A DNA stretch of 64,000 nucleotides, from NCBI RefSeq assembly GCF_002261345.1, contig NZ_NEVT01000006.1, positions 930,001 to 994,000 on the forward strand. Reading direction: 5' to 3'. Each line of letters begins with the position of its first letter. Position 1 is the stretch's first letter. Shown one piece after another: positions 53,485 to 62,102 of this stretch. This DNA is from Bordetella genomosp. 2 (GTDB lineage Bacteria; Pseudomonadota; Gammaproteobacteria; Burkholderiales; Burkholderiaceae_B). The notes beneath the pieces are model-generated. The model worked only from the letters and a program-made list of their open reading frames with translations, did no database searches and was not told where the DNA came from. A program made the translations under genes and the position numbers.

Positions 53485-55695
53485 ATGAACAGAGAAGAAC
53501 TAATTAATGATTTTTCCCCTTTTGTGGACATTGGCACTGGCGCTCCGAGAGTCTCCGAACAGCAATCGAGAGTTACGGTACGGATTTCGAGAGACGGGCG
53601 AGATCTGAAGATTGCAATTGATCCAGCTTCTGGAGTAGTGCAAGCGACTTGGGGGAAATCGCCTGCACGCAATTTTCCCTCAATAGCATCGTTGCTAGCT
53701 TCAGAGATCTTCGCGAATCTTAAAAGATGGGCTGACATTCAAACTGAAATATTTAGAGGAGAACTCTCCGACCGAAAAAGAGTCATACCGATCAATGCCG
53801 TAGCTCAGACTGGAGGTATGCTGCGAGGCGCAGGCGAAATTAATGCACTGATCAATAGCGTTGAGCGGAAACCTAACTCCACTGAGATCTTAATTATTGA
53901 TGGGCCCGCTGGTATTGGCAAGACCACTCTTATATCTGAAATCGCTTTTCTCCGTGCTTCAAACTACAGACAATGCCCCTCACCGCTAGTCCTTCATGTA
54001 AAAAGCCGAGGGCGCGTGCTTTCCAATTTAGATGATCTAATGGCATTTAGCCTCCAGACCATACGTTCAAACATTACATATGATCAGGTTCCTGTTCTAG
54101 TCAGGCACGGGCTAGTCATTTGCGCCATCGACGGATTCGATGAATTGGGAGACCCCAACGGATATGATATGGCTTGGGCACAGGTCAGTGAGCTGATCGC
54201 CTCTGTCCGTGGACAAGGGACGCTCATCCTAGCAGGCCGTGATACCTTTATCAGCCGCGAACGGCTAATGAGAGATGTGAGTTCACTGCGTGACGGAACA
54301 GATACGGTTAGCGGCGTCACATTGCGCCTGCCGTCCCCTGAAGAAGCAAGAAATTGGCTACTCACCCATAAAGGATGGGGTGAGGCGAGTTTTGAGATCC
54401 CAGCGATATCTGTTTTGTTGGAAGAAGGCTCTTTCGCTCTCAGACCCGTATTCCTGAAATTGTTGGCAGAACAAATTAAGCCCAAAGATATTAAAGAAGT
54501 CCACGAAAGGTATCTAACCTCTTTTCTATTACAGAGCATTCTTAGCCGTGAAGCTGGGCTCTTTGGAAACCCGGTTGAAGCGGTTCTTGAAAAATCAGAG
54601 ATAGAGAGATTCCTTCAAGATTTCCTGCATGAAGCCGCTCGCGAAATGGCTGATATGCAAAGCGAATCTCTAGATAACAGTACACTCGCATGGATCGCAG
54701 AAGCAGCGCTTGGCGATGGACATCCTGCAGATATTGTCGGGTTGGTCAAGAATAGGGCAGCAGTAATCGCATTGTTGATAAATGACGATCGCCCCGGATA
54801 TAAAACGTTCCTCCACACTTACATACAGAATTATTATCTAGCAAAAGTAGCGATCGAGGCGTTAGCAAATGGGGAGCTACCAAAGTTTATTCGTCGAAAT
54901 ATCTTGGGCCCCGAATTCCTGCTTACCTTTGTAGAGGTTGCTGCGGAATATAGCTCACACTCTCCGCAGACAGTCCGAAATTTTTTCACCCGAACTCAAT
55001 CTCTAACTCAGCAATACGCCAATTTGGATCGAGGTTCTAGAAATCTGGGAGCGTTGCTCTTCGCAGCATTTCAGAGCCTTATCGGCGAAGATGCGGCATA
55101 TCTCAGCAACATTCAACTAGATGACGCCGTGGCTCGGGGGACGGCAGGCCCAGCGAAGATATCGTCTGTGGCGATAAACCAACTCGATTGCAGGCAGGCA
55201 GATTTACGCTGCATAGAATTCATCGACTGCAACATTACCAGCTTAATCGCAGATGATGGCTCTAGATTCCCAACGTCCTTTCCCTTTCCGAGTATATTAA
55301 TTGACGGAACGGGAGAACATATGACGGAACCAAGCAGGATAATGGAGTGGATAAACGTACGTGGTCGCTCACATGACGCAGCCAATGATTCAATTGTTCC
55401 GCAAAAAGTGAGGGAGCATGACATATACTCGCTGCTTGGCCGAGCGTGCCGGATCCGGCAGTACTGGCTCCGTGAAAGCGATGACATATATGCTGAACGC
55501 ATTCTGCGGGACCCTAACTGGCCACTCCTTAGTAAGGTATTGACCGAACACGGCTTTTTAAGAGTAGAAAAGCGAGATGCATCCGGAAGGTCTTCAATTT
55601 TTTATCATTTGCGACAGCCAGAACGGCTACTAGCAGAGGATAAAATGGATCATGAAGTTGCACATTTTTTTCATGATCTGGCCCTCTCAATTTGA
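53485..55695 (+). CDS. NACHT-type STAND ATPase (NLR-like), candidate defence sensor
   Basis: A 736-residue protein. An N-terminal region of unknown family (1-110) precedes the NACHT module: Walker A GPAGIGKTT at 140-148 (K146), Walker B VICAIDGFDEL at 211-221 with D216 and the NACHT D219-E220, and LILAGRD with R252 as sensor arginine. A helical middle (300-540) is followed by a Leu/Cys pentapeptide-like stretch (567-595, LDCRQADLRCIEFIDCNIT) and a winged-helix-like C-terminus (660-715). Bacterial NACHT ATPases sense phage products and activate an effector. Here the effector may be the upstream NYN protein. Weak ribosome site AGGGA. Low G+C. Confidence 0.8.
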   Translation: MNREELINDFSPFVDIGTGAPRVSEQQSRVTVRISRDGRDLKIAIDPASGVVQATWGKSPARNFPSIASLLASEIFANLKRWADIQTEIFRGELSDRKRVIPINAVAQTGGMLRGAGEINALINSVERKPNSTEILIIDGPAGIGKTTLISEIAFLRASNYRQCPSPLVLHVKSRGRVLSNLDDLMAFSLQTIRSNITYDQVPVLVRHGLVICAIDGFDELGDPNGYDMAWAQVSELIASVRGQGTLILAGRDTFISRERLMRDVSSLRDGTDTVSGVTLRLPSPEEARNWLLTHKGWGEASFEIPAISVLLEEGSFALRPVFLKLLAEQIKPKDIKEVHERYLTSFLLQSILSREAGLFGNPVEAVLEKSEIERFLQDFLHEAAREMADMQSESLDNSTLAWIAEAALGDGHPADIVGLVKNRAAVIALLINDDRPGYKTFLHTYIQNYYLAKVAIEALANGELPKFIRRNILGPEFLLTFVEVAAEYSSHSPQTVRNFFTRTQSLTQQYANLDRGSRNLGALLFAAFQSLIGEDAAYLSNIQLDDAVARGTAGPAKISSVAINQLDCRQADLRCIEFIDCNITSLIADDGSRFPTSFPFPSILIDGTGEHMTEPSRIMEWINVRGRSHDAANDSIVPQKVREHDIYSLLGRACRIRQYWLRESDDIYAERILRDPNWPLLSKVLTEHGFLRVEKRDASGRSSIFYHLRQPERLLAEDKMDHEVAHFFHDLALSI

Positions 55696-55843
55696 GCGCT
55701 TTGCCAAAAGTCGGTCAGGAAAACGGGCCTGAACGGAAACTGACAAATAATGCAATAAAGACCGTCTTGTGCGATTTAAATCTACGGTGCTTCTAATGGT
55801 CGAATAGCGCGACGCTGCGCATATCCTAAGCTGCGAGGCCCCC

Positions 55844-56503
55844 ATGCGCCCCACTCCCGCCATCGTGCTCGCCACGCTCCTGGGCACGCTCTTCTACCTG
55901 GCCCTGGCCGTCTTCGGCTACGGCGGCGTGGCGGCGTTCTTCTCTCATCCGGCGCGCATCGCGCTGGCCGTGGTGTTGTTCGCCCTGTCGACCGCCGCGC
56001 TGTTCAGCGGCGGCAACCTGAACCCGGGCGAATACGAGGACCGCGACAACCGCTGGGTGCTGACCGCTTTCGCGCTGCTGGGCCTGTTGAGCGGGTTCGT
56101 GCCGGCCTATACCGACCGCATCGATTTCTGGACCATGGACGGCGACACGCTGCGCTGGACCGGCGTGGCGGTGTTCGCCATCGGCGGCGCGCTGCGGCTG
56201 TGGCCCGTGTTCGTGCTGGGGCGGCGCTTCAGCGGGCTGGTGGCGATCCAGCCGGGACACGAGCTGGTGACCACCGGCATCTATGGCAAGGTGCGCAACC
56301 CCAGCTACCTGGGGCTGCTGATCAGCATGCTGGGCTGGGCGCTGACGTTCCGCTCGGCGGTCGGCGTGCTGCTGGCGCTGTGCATGCTGCCGCCCCTGAT
56401 CGCCCGCATGCGCAGCGAGGAGCGGCTGCTGCGCGCGCATTTCGGGGTGCAGTACGAGAACTACCGCAAGCGCACCTGGCGCCTGATTCCCTGGTTGTAC
56501 TGA
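55844..56503 (+). CDS. Isoprenylcysteine methyltransferase (ICMT)-family membrane protein
   Basis: A 219-residue integral membrane protein with five or six helices. The C-terminal half carries the ICMT/PEMT signature: HELVTTGIYGKVRNPSYLGLLISMLGWAL, then RMRSEERLLRAHFGVQYENYRKRTWRLIPWLY, including the RHP-like NPxYLG and ExxL motifs that bind SAM. The substrate is unknown; bacterial members methylate small thiols or lipids. It is the first core gene after the island. Confidence 0.85.
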   Translation: MRPTPAIVLATLLGTLFYLALAVFGYGGVAAFFSHPARIALAVVLFALSTAALFSGGNLNPGEYEDRDNRWVLTAFALLGLLSGFVPAYTDRIDFWTMDGDTLRWTGVAVFAIGGALRLWPVFVLGRRFSGLVAIQPGHELVTTGIYGKVRNPSYLGLLISMLGWALTFRSAVGVLLALCMLPPLIARMRSEERLLRAHFGVQYENYRKRTWRLIPWLY

Positions 56504-56514
56504 AGGCCTGGCGC

Positions 56515-57369
56515 CTACTCCGGCTGGTCCAGCGTGTGCAGGAAGGCGGCCATGTCGCGCGCGTCCTGTTCGCTGACGCCCAGGTCCGGCATGGCGGAAT
56601 CGGGGTCGATGGCGCTGGGGTCGCGCAGCCAGCGCGCCATGTTGGCGGGGGTGTTGGGCAGCACGCCGGCGATGTAGCGCTGGCGGGCGATGCCGCCCAG
56701 CGGCGGCCCGACGTGGCGGTTGGCGCCGACCACGCCGGGGATGGCGTGGCAGGTCACGCACAGGTGTTGCTGCATGGCCAGTCGGCCGGCTTCGGGATCA
56801 CCCGGCCGCAGCTCCGCCGGCGTCTCCAGCGGGCGCGGCGCGGGCGCGCCGGGGTGCTTGCGGTCCCACTCGCGGTACTGGGCCGGCGACAGGCGCGGCA
56901 GCACTTTCATGAAGGCCACCACGTCCCAGATGTCGTCGTCGTGCAGACGGTATTGCCAGGCGGGCATGCCGGTCATTTTGATGCCCTGGCGGATCACCAG
57001 GTAGACCTCGGACGCGGGCCACTGGCGGGCGGTTTCCACCAGGGCGGCGGGGGCCGGCATCATGCCGCGCGCGTAGGGGTCCGGCGCGATGCCGGGCGCG
57101 CCGTGGCATTGCACGCAGTGGGCGCGGAACAGCTTGAAGCCGTTGAGGGCGCGCCGCGGGTCGTCCAGCGCCGGCACGGCGATGTCGCCGGCGCGCACGC
57201 TGATGGAGCGCCGCAGGGCGATGTCGAGCACATGGTTGACGGGCGCGGTGTGCGGGTGGGTGGCGGCGCTGTCGTACCAGCCGCTGTAGACCAGGGCCAG
57301 CGCGCCGGCCGCGCCGGCGGCCGCGACGCCTGCCAGGGTCAGGCCGATGATGCGCGTGCGCTTTCTCAT
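56515..57369 (-). CDS. Diheme cytochrome c, membrane-anchored
   Basis: A 284-residue c-type cytochrome. An N-terminal uncleaved helix (IIGLTLAGVAAAGAAGALALVYSGW) anchors it to the periplasmic side. Heme motifs are CVQCH at 85-89 and CVTCH at 204-208, each with a distal Met candidate (KMTGMPAW, and AMPDLGVS for the second). Haem attachment needs Ccm. It lies downstream of a mono-heme lipoprotein gene (14-base gap) and near the oxidase operon, so it may deliver electrons to the caa3 oxidase. Confidence 0.92.
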   Translation of the reverse strand: MRKRTRIIGLTLAGVAAAGAAGALALVYSGWYDSAATHPHTAPVNHVLDIALRRSISVRAGDIAVPALDDPRRALNGFKLFRAHCVQCHGAPGIAPDPYARGMMPAPAALVETARQWPASEVYLVIRQGIKMTGMPAWQYRLHDDDIWDVVAFMKVLPRLSPAQYREWDRKHPGAPAPRPLETPAELRPGDPEAGRLAMQQHLCVTCHAIPGVVGANRHVGPPLGGIARQRYIAGVLPNTPANMARWLRDPSAIDPDSAMPDLGVSEQDARDMAAFLHTLDQPE

Positions 57370-57383
57370 GATGGCGGCGTCCT

Positions 57384-57878
57384 TCAGCGCAGGGTGAGCA
57401 GGTAGGCGGCGATGTCGCGCGCCTCGGCCTCGCTCAGCCGCAGGTTGGGCATGGCGGTGTGCGGCGCGATGGCGGGCGGGTCGCGCAGCCAGCGCACCAG
57501 GTTGGCGGAGGTGTTGGCCAGCACGCCGCCCAGGTAGGCGCGCTTGGCCAGGTGTCCCAGGGGCGGCCCGACCCGCGCGCCGGCGCCCTTGATGCCGGGA
57601 ATGCTATGGCAGCTGACGCAGCCCTGCGCGACGATGCGCTCGCGGCCGCGCGCGCTGTCGGCGCCCGCCAGCGCGCCGGCCTGCGGCGTGGCGGCGAGCG
57701 GCGCGGGCGGTTCGCCGCAGCCGGCCAGCGCGGCCAATAAGGCGACGGCCGGCACGGCGGCCGCCAGCCGCGCCGCCAGGCGCCGGGGCCGTGCGGGCGA
57801 AGCGCCCGGCGCGCGGCGCGGCGGCCGTGTCGGCGGGCCGGGCCGGGCCCGTGGTACCGCGAAGGTCAAGCGGTGCAT
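57384..57878 (-). CDS. Cytochrome c lipoprotein
   Basis: A 164-residue protein. A long Pro/Arg/Ala N-terminus ends in the lipobox LAALAGCGEP (Cys near residue 54), followed by CVSCH heme motif (VAQGCVSCHSIPGIKG), a conserved PPLGHLAKRAYLGG block and AMPNLRLSE for the Met ligand. The start MHRLTFAV has a GGGGATCC upstream that could bind ribosomes. It is upstream of the diheme cytochrome in the same transcription unit, divergent from the oxidase genes. Confidence 0.82.
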   Translation of the reverse strand: MHRLTFAVPRARPGPPTRPPRRAPGASPARPRRLAARLAAAVPAVALLAALAGCGEPPAPLAATPQAGALAGADSARGRERIVAQGCVSCHSIPGIKGAGARVGPPLGHLAKRAYLGGVLANTSANLVRWLRDPPAIAPHTAMPNLRLSEAEARDIAAYLLTLR

Positions 57879-58158
57879 GGTGGATCCCCGTTTTTGCAGC
57901 GATATAGCAAGTGCTTTGCCAGCGCAGCCGCCCTCTGCCGGCGCGCCCGGGCGGGCACGCGGCTTGCAGCAAAAAAACCGGCGGTTTGTAAATCTTCCCT
58001 TCGGTGCGCGGCGGCGCTTTTGTTCGGTGGGTATGCCAGGGCAGGCTCGCGCGGCGCGGCCGAGGCCCGCCGGGCATGGCACTTGCACATGGCCGCGCTC
58101 CGCGGCTGCATGCGCGCCCTTGCCGGCGCCAGGCGGCCATGCCGACGCTTTGGCCGCC
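57879..58158. other. Divergent cytochrome/oxidase intergenic region
   Basis: A 280-base region between the cytochrome c lipoprotein and ctaC genes. It contains one perfect 13-bp palindrome AAACCG-G-CGGTTT at 57975-57987, preceded by an A-tract. No small gene is supported. The palindrome is a plausible operator, but I can name no regulator. Confidence 0.45.
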
Positions 58159-59148
58159 ATGCCCGATTCCAGCGCTTCCACCGTCCTAGTCCTGTTGTTG
58201 TCGTCGCTGTGGGCCGACAAGCAGTCGGCCCTGCATCCGCGCGGCGACCACGCCGCGCTCAGCGCGGAGATCGGCTGGGTGATGCTGCTGGCGGGGACGG
58301 CGATTTTCGTGGCGGTGATGGTGCTGCTGGCGCTGGCCTTGTATGGCCCGGCGCGGCTGCGCCAGCGCCTGTCGGGCCGGGCGCTGGTGCTGGGCGCCGG
58401 CCTGGCGTTCCCGGTGGTGGCGCTGTCGGCGCTGTTGATATACAGCCTGGGGATCGCGGCGGCCATGCTGCGCGGCGACGCGCCGGCGGCGGCGCGCATC
58501 GAGGTGCAGGGCGAGATGTGGTGGTGGCGCGTGCGCTACCTGGACGAGCAAGGCCGCACGCTGTTCGAGACGGCCAACGAGCTGCGCATTCCGGTGGACC
58601 AGCCGGTGGACCTGGTGCTGAAGTCGCGCAACGTGGTGCACAGTTTCTGGGTGCCGAACCTGGCCGGCAAGCTGGACATGGTGCCCGGCCACCACAACCA
58701 CTTGCGCCTGCATGCCCGGCAGACCGGCACTTACCGCGGCCAGTGCGCGGAGTATTGCGGCGCGCAGCACGCCAACATGATGTTCGACGTGCAGGTGCTG
58801 GCCGCGCAGGATTTCCAGGCCTGGCTGCAGGCCCAGCAGCGCCCCGCCGCGCCGGTGCCGGAGACGGCGCGCCAGTTGCAGGCGGGCCAGCGGCTGTTCA
58901 TGCAGGCGTGCGCGCAGTGCCACGCCGTTCGCGGCACCGCGGCCGCCGGCACACTGGGCCCGGACCTCACCCACGTGGGCAGCCGCCTGTCGCTGGCGGC
59001 GGGCATGCTGCCCAACAACGTCGGCACGCTGGCGGGCTGGATCGCCGGCAGCCAGCACATCAAGCCGGACAATGCCATGCCCTCGTTCAACACGCTGACC
59101 GGCGAGCAGTTGCGCGCCGTGGCGCGCTACCTGGAAGGCCTGCGATGA
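58159..59148 (+). CDS. ctaC: caa3-type cytochrome c oxidase subunit II with fused cytochrome c
   Basis: A 329-residue subunit II. Two N-terminal helices (about 38-62 and 75-100) precede the CuA domain: H161, C196, E198, C200, H204 and M207 in GQCAEYCGAQHANMM. A fused c-type domain carries C251-A-Q-C254-H255 and the Met ligand at NAMPSF (M307). The WQSALHP-like block (DKQSALHPRGDHA) lies at the start of the mature region, but the lipobox Cys usual in this family is missing. The next gene overlaps by ATGA. Confidence 0.94.
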   Translation: MPDSSASTVLVLLLSSLWADKQSALHPRGDHAALSAEIGWVMLLAGTAIFVAVMVLLALALYGPARLRQRLSGRALVLGAGLAFPVVALSALLIYSLGIAAAMLRGDAPAAARIEVQGEMWWWRVRYLDEQGRTLFETANELRIPVDQPVDLVLKSRNVVHSFWVPNLAGKLDMVPGHHNHLRLHARQTGTYRGQCAEYCGAQHANMMFDVQVLAAQDFQAWLQAQQRPAAPVPETARQLQAGQRLFMQACAQCHAVRGTAAAGTLGPDLTHVGSRLSLAAGMLPNNVGTLAGWIAGSQHIKPDNAMPSFNTLTGEQLRAVARYLEGLR

Positions 59149-61667
59149 CGCCGGACCCGCTGCCCAACCCGCTGCCGCGCCCGCCCGGCGAACGCGAAGA
59201 ACTGCTGCGCATCTGGCGGCGCCCGCGCGGCTGGCGCGCCATCACGGTGGTCAACAACAATTATGTGGGGCTGCTGTACATCGGCACCGCGCTGCTGTTC
59301 TTCCTGCTGGCCGGCATCCTGGCGCTGCTGATGCGCACGCAGCTGGCGGTGCCGGACAACACGCTGATCGGCCACGCGCTGTACAACCAGCTCTTCACCA
59401 TGCACGGCACGGTGATGATGTTCCTGTTCGCGGTGCCGGCGGTGGAGGCGATGGCGGTGCTGCTGCTGCCCAATATGCTGGGTGCGCGCGACCTGCCGTT
59501 TCCGCGCTTGTCGTCCTATGCGTACTGGGCCTACGCGATCGGCGGCCTGGTGTTCTTCAGCAGCATTTTCGCGGGGTTGGCGCCGGACGGCGGCTGGTTC
59601 ATGTACCCGCCGCTGACCAGCTCGACCTACTCGCCGGCGGTCAATGCCGACTTGTGGCTGCTGGGCATCGGCTTCATCGAGATCTCGGCCATCGCCGGGG
59701 CCATCGAGCTGGCGGTGGGCATCCTGCGCACGCGCGCGCCGGGCATGACGCTGGACAAGATGCCGATTTTCGCGTGGATCATGCTGGCGTTCTCGGGCAT
59801 GGTGATCATCGCGTTTCCGGCGGTCATCGTCGCCACGGCCCTGCTGGAGCTGGAACGGGCCTTCGGGCTGCCGTTCTTCGTGGCCGAGCGCGGCGGCGAC
59901 CCGCTGCTGTGGCAGCACCTGTTCTGGCTGTTCGGCCACCCGGAGGTCTACATCATCTTCCTGCCGGCGGCCGGCATGGTGTCGATGATCATTCCCGCCA
60001 TGACCGGCCGCCCGCTGGTGGGCTACCGGGCGGTGGTGATGGCGGTGGTGGCCACCACGTTCCTCAGCTTCGGGCTGTGGGTGCACCACATGTTCGCCAC
60101 CGGCATCCCGCAGTTGTCGCTCAGCTTCGCCTCCGCCGCCAGCATGGCGGTGGCCATTCCCACCGGCGTGCAGGTGTTCGCCTGGATCGCCACCATCGCC
60201 GCGGCGCCGCGCCTGCGCCCGATCCGCACGCCGATGCTGTTCCTGCTGGGCTTCTTTTTCATTTTCGTGCTGGGCGGGCTGACCGGCGTGATGGTGGCGG
60301 TGATCCCGTTCGACTGGCAGGCGCACGACACGTACTTCGTGGTGGCCCACCTGCACTACGTGCTGGTGGGAGGCATGGTGTTCCCGCTGTTCGCGGCCTT
60401 CTATTACTGGATGCCGTGTGTCAGCGCGCGCCCGCTGTCCGAGCGCCTGGGGCGCTGGGCCTTCTGGCTGATGTTCGTGGGCTTCAATGTCGGGTTCTTT
60501 CCCATGCACCTGACCGGGCTGGCGGGCATGCCGCGCCGCGTCTACACCTATGCCGACCAGTATGGCTGGGGCGCGCTGAACCTGGTGTCGACGGTGGGCG
60601 CGTACATGATCGCGGCGGGCGTGCTGGTGTTCCTGGTCGACCTGGCGCGCAATTTCCGGCCCTCGGTGGAGCACAACGCCGGCAATGTATGGCGGGCCGG
60701 CACGCTGGAATGGCTGCCGGCCGGCGTGGCCGGCCCGCGCAGCGTGCCGTGGGTGACCAGCCGCGAGCCGCTGTGGGACCAGCCCGGCCTGGCCGAGGAA
60801 GTGGAGGCCGGCCGCCACTACCTGCCCGGCGCGCCGACCGGCCGGCGCTCCACCCTGGTCACCAGCGCCATCGACGCGCGGCCGCAGTACGTGCTGCAGT
60901 TGCCCGGCCCGGGCTGGGCGCCGGTGCTGGCGGCGCTCGGCACCGCCGGCTTCTTCCTGCTGCTGACCGCCAAGCTGACGCTGCCGGCGGCGGCTTTCGG
61001 GGTGCTGGCGGTGGCCATGATCCTGCGCTGGCTGTGGGACGCCGATCCCGGCCCCGACCATCCGCCGGTGGACGTGGGCGGCGGGCTGCGGCTGCCGGTG
61101 TCGTGCACCGGCCCGGGCTCGCATTCGTGGTGGGCCATGGTGATGCTGGTGATGGTGTGCGCCAGCATCTTCTGCGCGCTGCTGTTCTCGTACCTGTTCC
61201 TGTGGACCACCTCGCCCGAGGTCTGGCCCGCGCGCGAAGCGCTGGCCGGCCCGGCGTGGCCGGCGGCCGGGGCCGCCCTGCTGGCGGCGAGCAGCATCGT
61301 GACGTGGCTCGCCGGCCGCCGCCTGCGCGCCGGCCGGCTCGGCTGGACGCGCTTCGGCCTGCCGCTGGGCGCCGCGCTGCTGCTGGCGGCCACCGGCCTC
61401 GAACTGGCCGGGCAGTGGCGCACCGGCCTGCGTCCGCAGGACAGCGCCTACGCCGCCGCCGTCTATGCCCTGGCCGGCCTGCAAGGCGTGCTGGCGGTGG
61501 CGGTGGGCTTCATGAGCCTGTTCACGGCGGCGCGCGCCTGGGCCGGCCGGCTAGCGCCGGACCGGCGCGCCACTTTCGACAACACCGCGCTGCTGTGGCA
61601 CTACACGGTGGCGCAGGGCTTGGTCGCCATCCTGGCGGCCCACGGCTTTCCGCGCCTGGTGGGCTAG
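59145..61667 (+). CDS. ctaD: Fused cytochrome c oxidase subunits I and III
   Basis: An 840-residue protein. The CtaD part has 12 helices with ligands H87 (heme a), H265-P-E267-V-Y269 (CuB and the cross-linked Tyr), H314-H315 (CuB), H402 (heme a3) and H404 (heme a). E267 is the D-channel Glu, marking the A1 class. After about residue 590 comes a two-helix linker and then a subunit III-like domain with ALLFSYLFLWTTSPEVWP. The fusion is typical of the Rhizobiales/Burkholderiales caa3-like cluster. ATGA overlap couples it to ctaC. It pumps protons while reducing O2. Confidence 0.94.
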   Translation: MTPDPLPNPLPRPPGEREELLRIWRRPRGWRAITVVNNNYVGLLYIGTALLFFLLAGILALLMRTQLAVPDNTLIGHALYNQLFTMHGTVMMFLFAVPAVEAMAVLLLPNMLGARDLPFPRLSSYAYWAYAIGGLVFFSSIFAGLAPDGGWFMYPPLTSSTYSPAVNADLWLLGIGFIEISAIAGAIELAVGILRTRAPGMTLDKMPIFAWIMLAFSGMVIIAFPAVIVATALLELERAFGLPFFVAERGGDPLLWQHLFWLFGHPEVYIIFLPAAGMVSMIIPAMTGRPLVGYRAVVMAVVATTFLSFGLWVHHMFATGIPQLSLSFASAASMAVAIPTGVQVFAWIATIAAAPRLRPIRTPMLFLLGFFFIFVLGGLTGVMVAVIPFDWQAHDTYFVVAHLHYVLVGGMVFPLFAAFYYWMPCVSARPLSERLGRWAFWLMFVGFNVGFFPMHLTGLAGMPRRVYTYADQYGWGALNLVSTVGAYMIAAGVLVFLVDLARNFRPSVEHNAGNVWRAGTLEWLPAGVAGPRSVPWVTSREPLWDQPGLAEEVEAGRHYLPGAPTGRRSTLVTSAIDARPQYVLQLPGPGWAPVLAALGTAGFFLLLTAKLTLPAAAFGVLAVAMILRWLWDADPGPDHPPVDVGGGLRLPVSCTGPGSHSWWAMVMLVMVCASIFCALLFSYLFLWTTSPEVWPAREALAGPAWPAAGAALLAASSIVTWLAGRRLRAGRLGWTRFGLPLGAALLLAATGLELAGQWRTGLRPQDSAYAAAVYALAGLQGVLAVAVGFMSLFTAARAWAGRLAPDRRATFDNTALLWHYTVAQGLVAILAAHGFPRLVG

Positions 61668-61716
61668 ATGGGTTCCTTTTAACGTGCACAGGCCCTGGAT
61701 GAACGAGGACACGCCC

Positions 61717-62058
61717 ATGCGCTTCACCCCGCTGCTGCTGTCGTTGCTGGCCGGCCCGCTGGTATGGGCCGCGCATTTCGTGTTCGTCTACGCGCTCAAC
61801 GGCGTGTTCTGCGCGCGCCCGGCGCTGCACGGGCTGTGGGTCGAGGCCGGCCTGGCGGCCTGGGTCATCATGGCCGCGGCGCTGGCGGCGGCCGGCCTCA
61901 TCGCCTGGGTCAACTGGCGCCAGCGGCGCCGCTGGCCGCGCACGGACGACGCCGGCTTCTTTCCGTGGCTGGCGGGCGCGCTGGGCCTGCTGTCTGTATT
62001 GGCGATTTTCTGGCAGAGCATGCCGGTACTGTGGGTGCCGGCCTGCTCGGCCAGTTGA
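61717..62058 (+). CDS. Small membrane protein of the oxidase operon
   Basis: A 113-residue protein with three hydrophobic segments: LLLSLLAGPLVWAAHFVFVYALNGVFC, AGLAAWVIMAAALAAAGLIAW and a C-terminal helix FPWLAGALGLLSVLAIFWQSMPVLWV. The start MRFTPLLL follows GAGGAC at good spacing; an upstream ATG at 61699 would add 6 residues. It lies 49 bases after the fused oxidase gene. Similar proteins accompany cytochrome oxidase clusters, without assigned function. Confidence 0.7.
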   Translation: MRFTPLLLSLLAGPLVWAAHFVFVYALNGVFCARPALHGLWVEAGLAAWVIMAAALAAAGLIAWVNWRQRRRWPRTDDAGFFPWLAGALGLLSVLAIFWQSMPVLWVPACSAS

Positions 62059-62102
62059 TGGCCGCGCGGGCGCGGCGACGCCGATGCCGCCGCGCCGCGG
62101 GG

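Larger units (their letters stand above)
52570..55830 (+). mobile_element. AT-rich genomic island carrying a NYN/NACHT gene pair
   Basis: A block of visibly lower G+C (two 60-base lines counted by eye: 37% and 57%) in DNA otherwise often near 70%. It begins inside the 3' end of the spermidine-synthase-like gene and ends before the isoprenylcysteine-methyltransferase-like gene. It has only two genes, no integrase, transposase, tRNA or obvious direct repeats. Transfer by homologous recombination at flanking core genes is likely. It is a candidate defence island. Confidence 0.75.

Noticed and set aside
52570-55830. Insertion sequence or prophage remnant
   Set aside because: No transposase, integrase, terminal inverted repeats or phage structural genes were seen; only two defence-like genes.
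57544-58158. In-frame N-terminal extension of ctaC
   Set aside because: It would run through the cytochrome gene region on the other strand and adds a low-complexity stretch; subunit II homology begins just after 58159.
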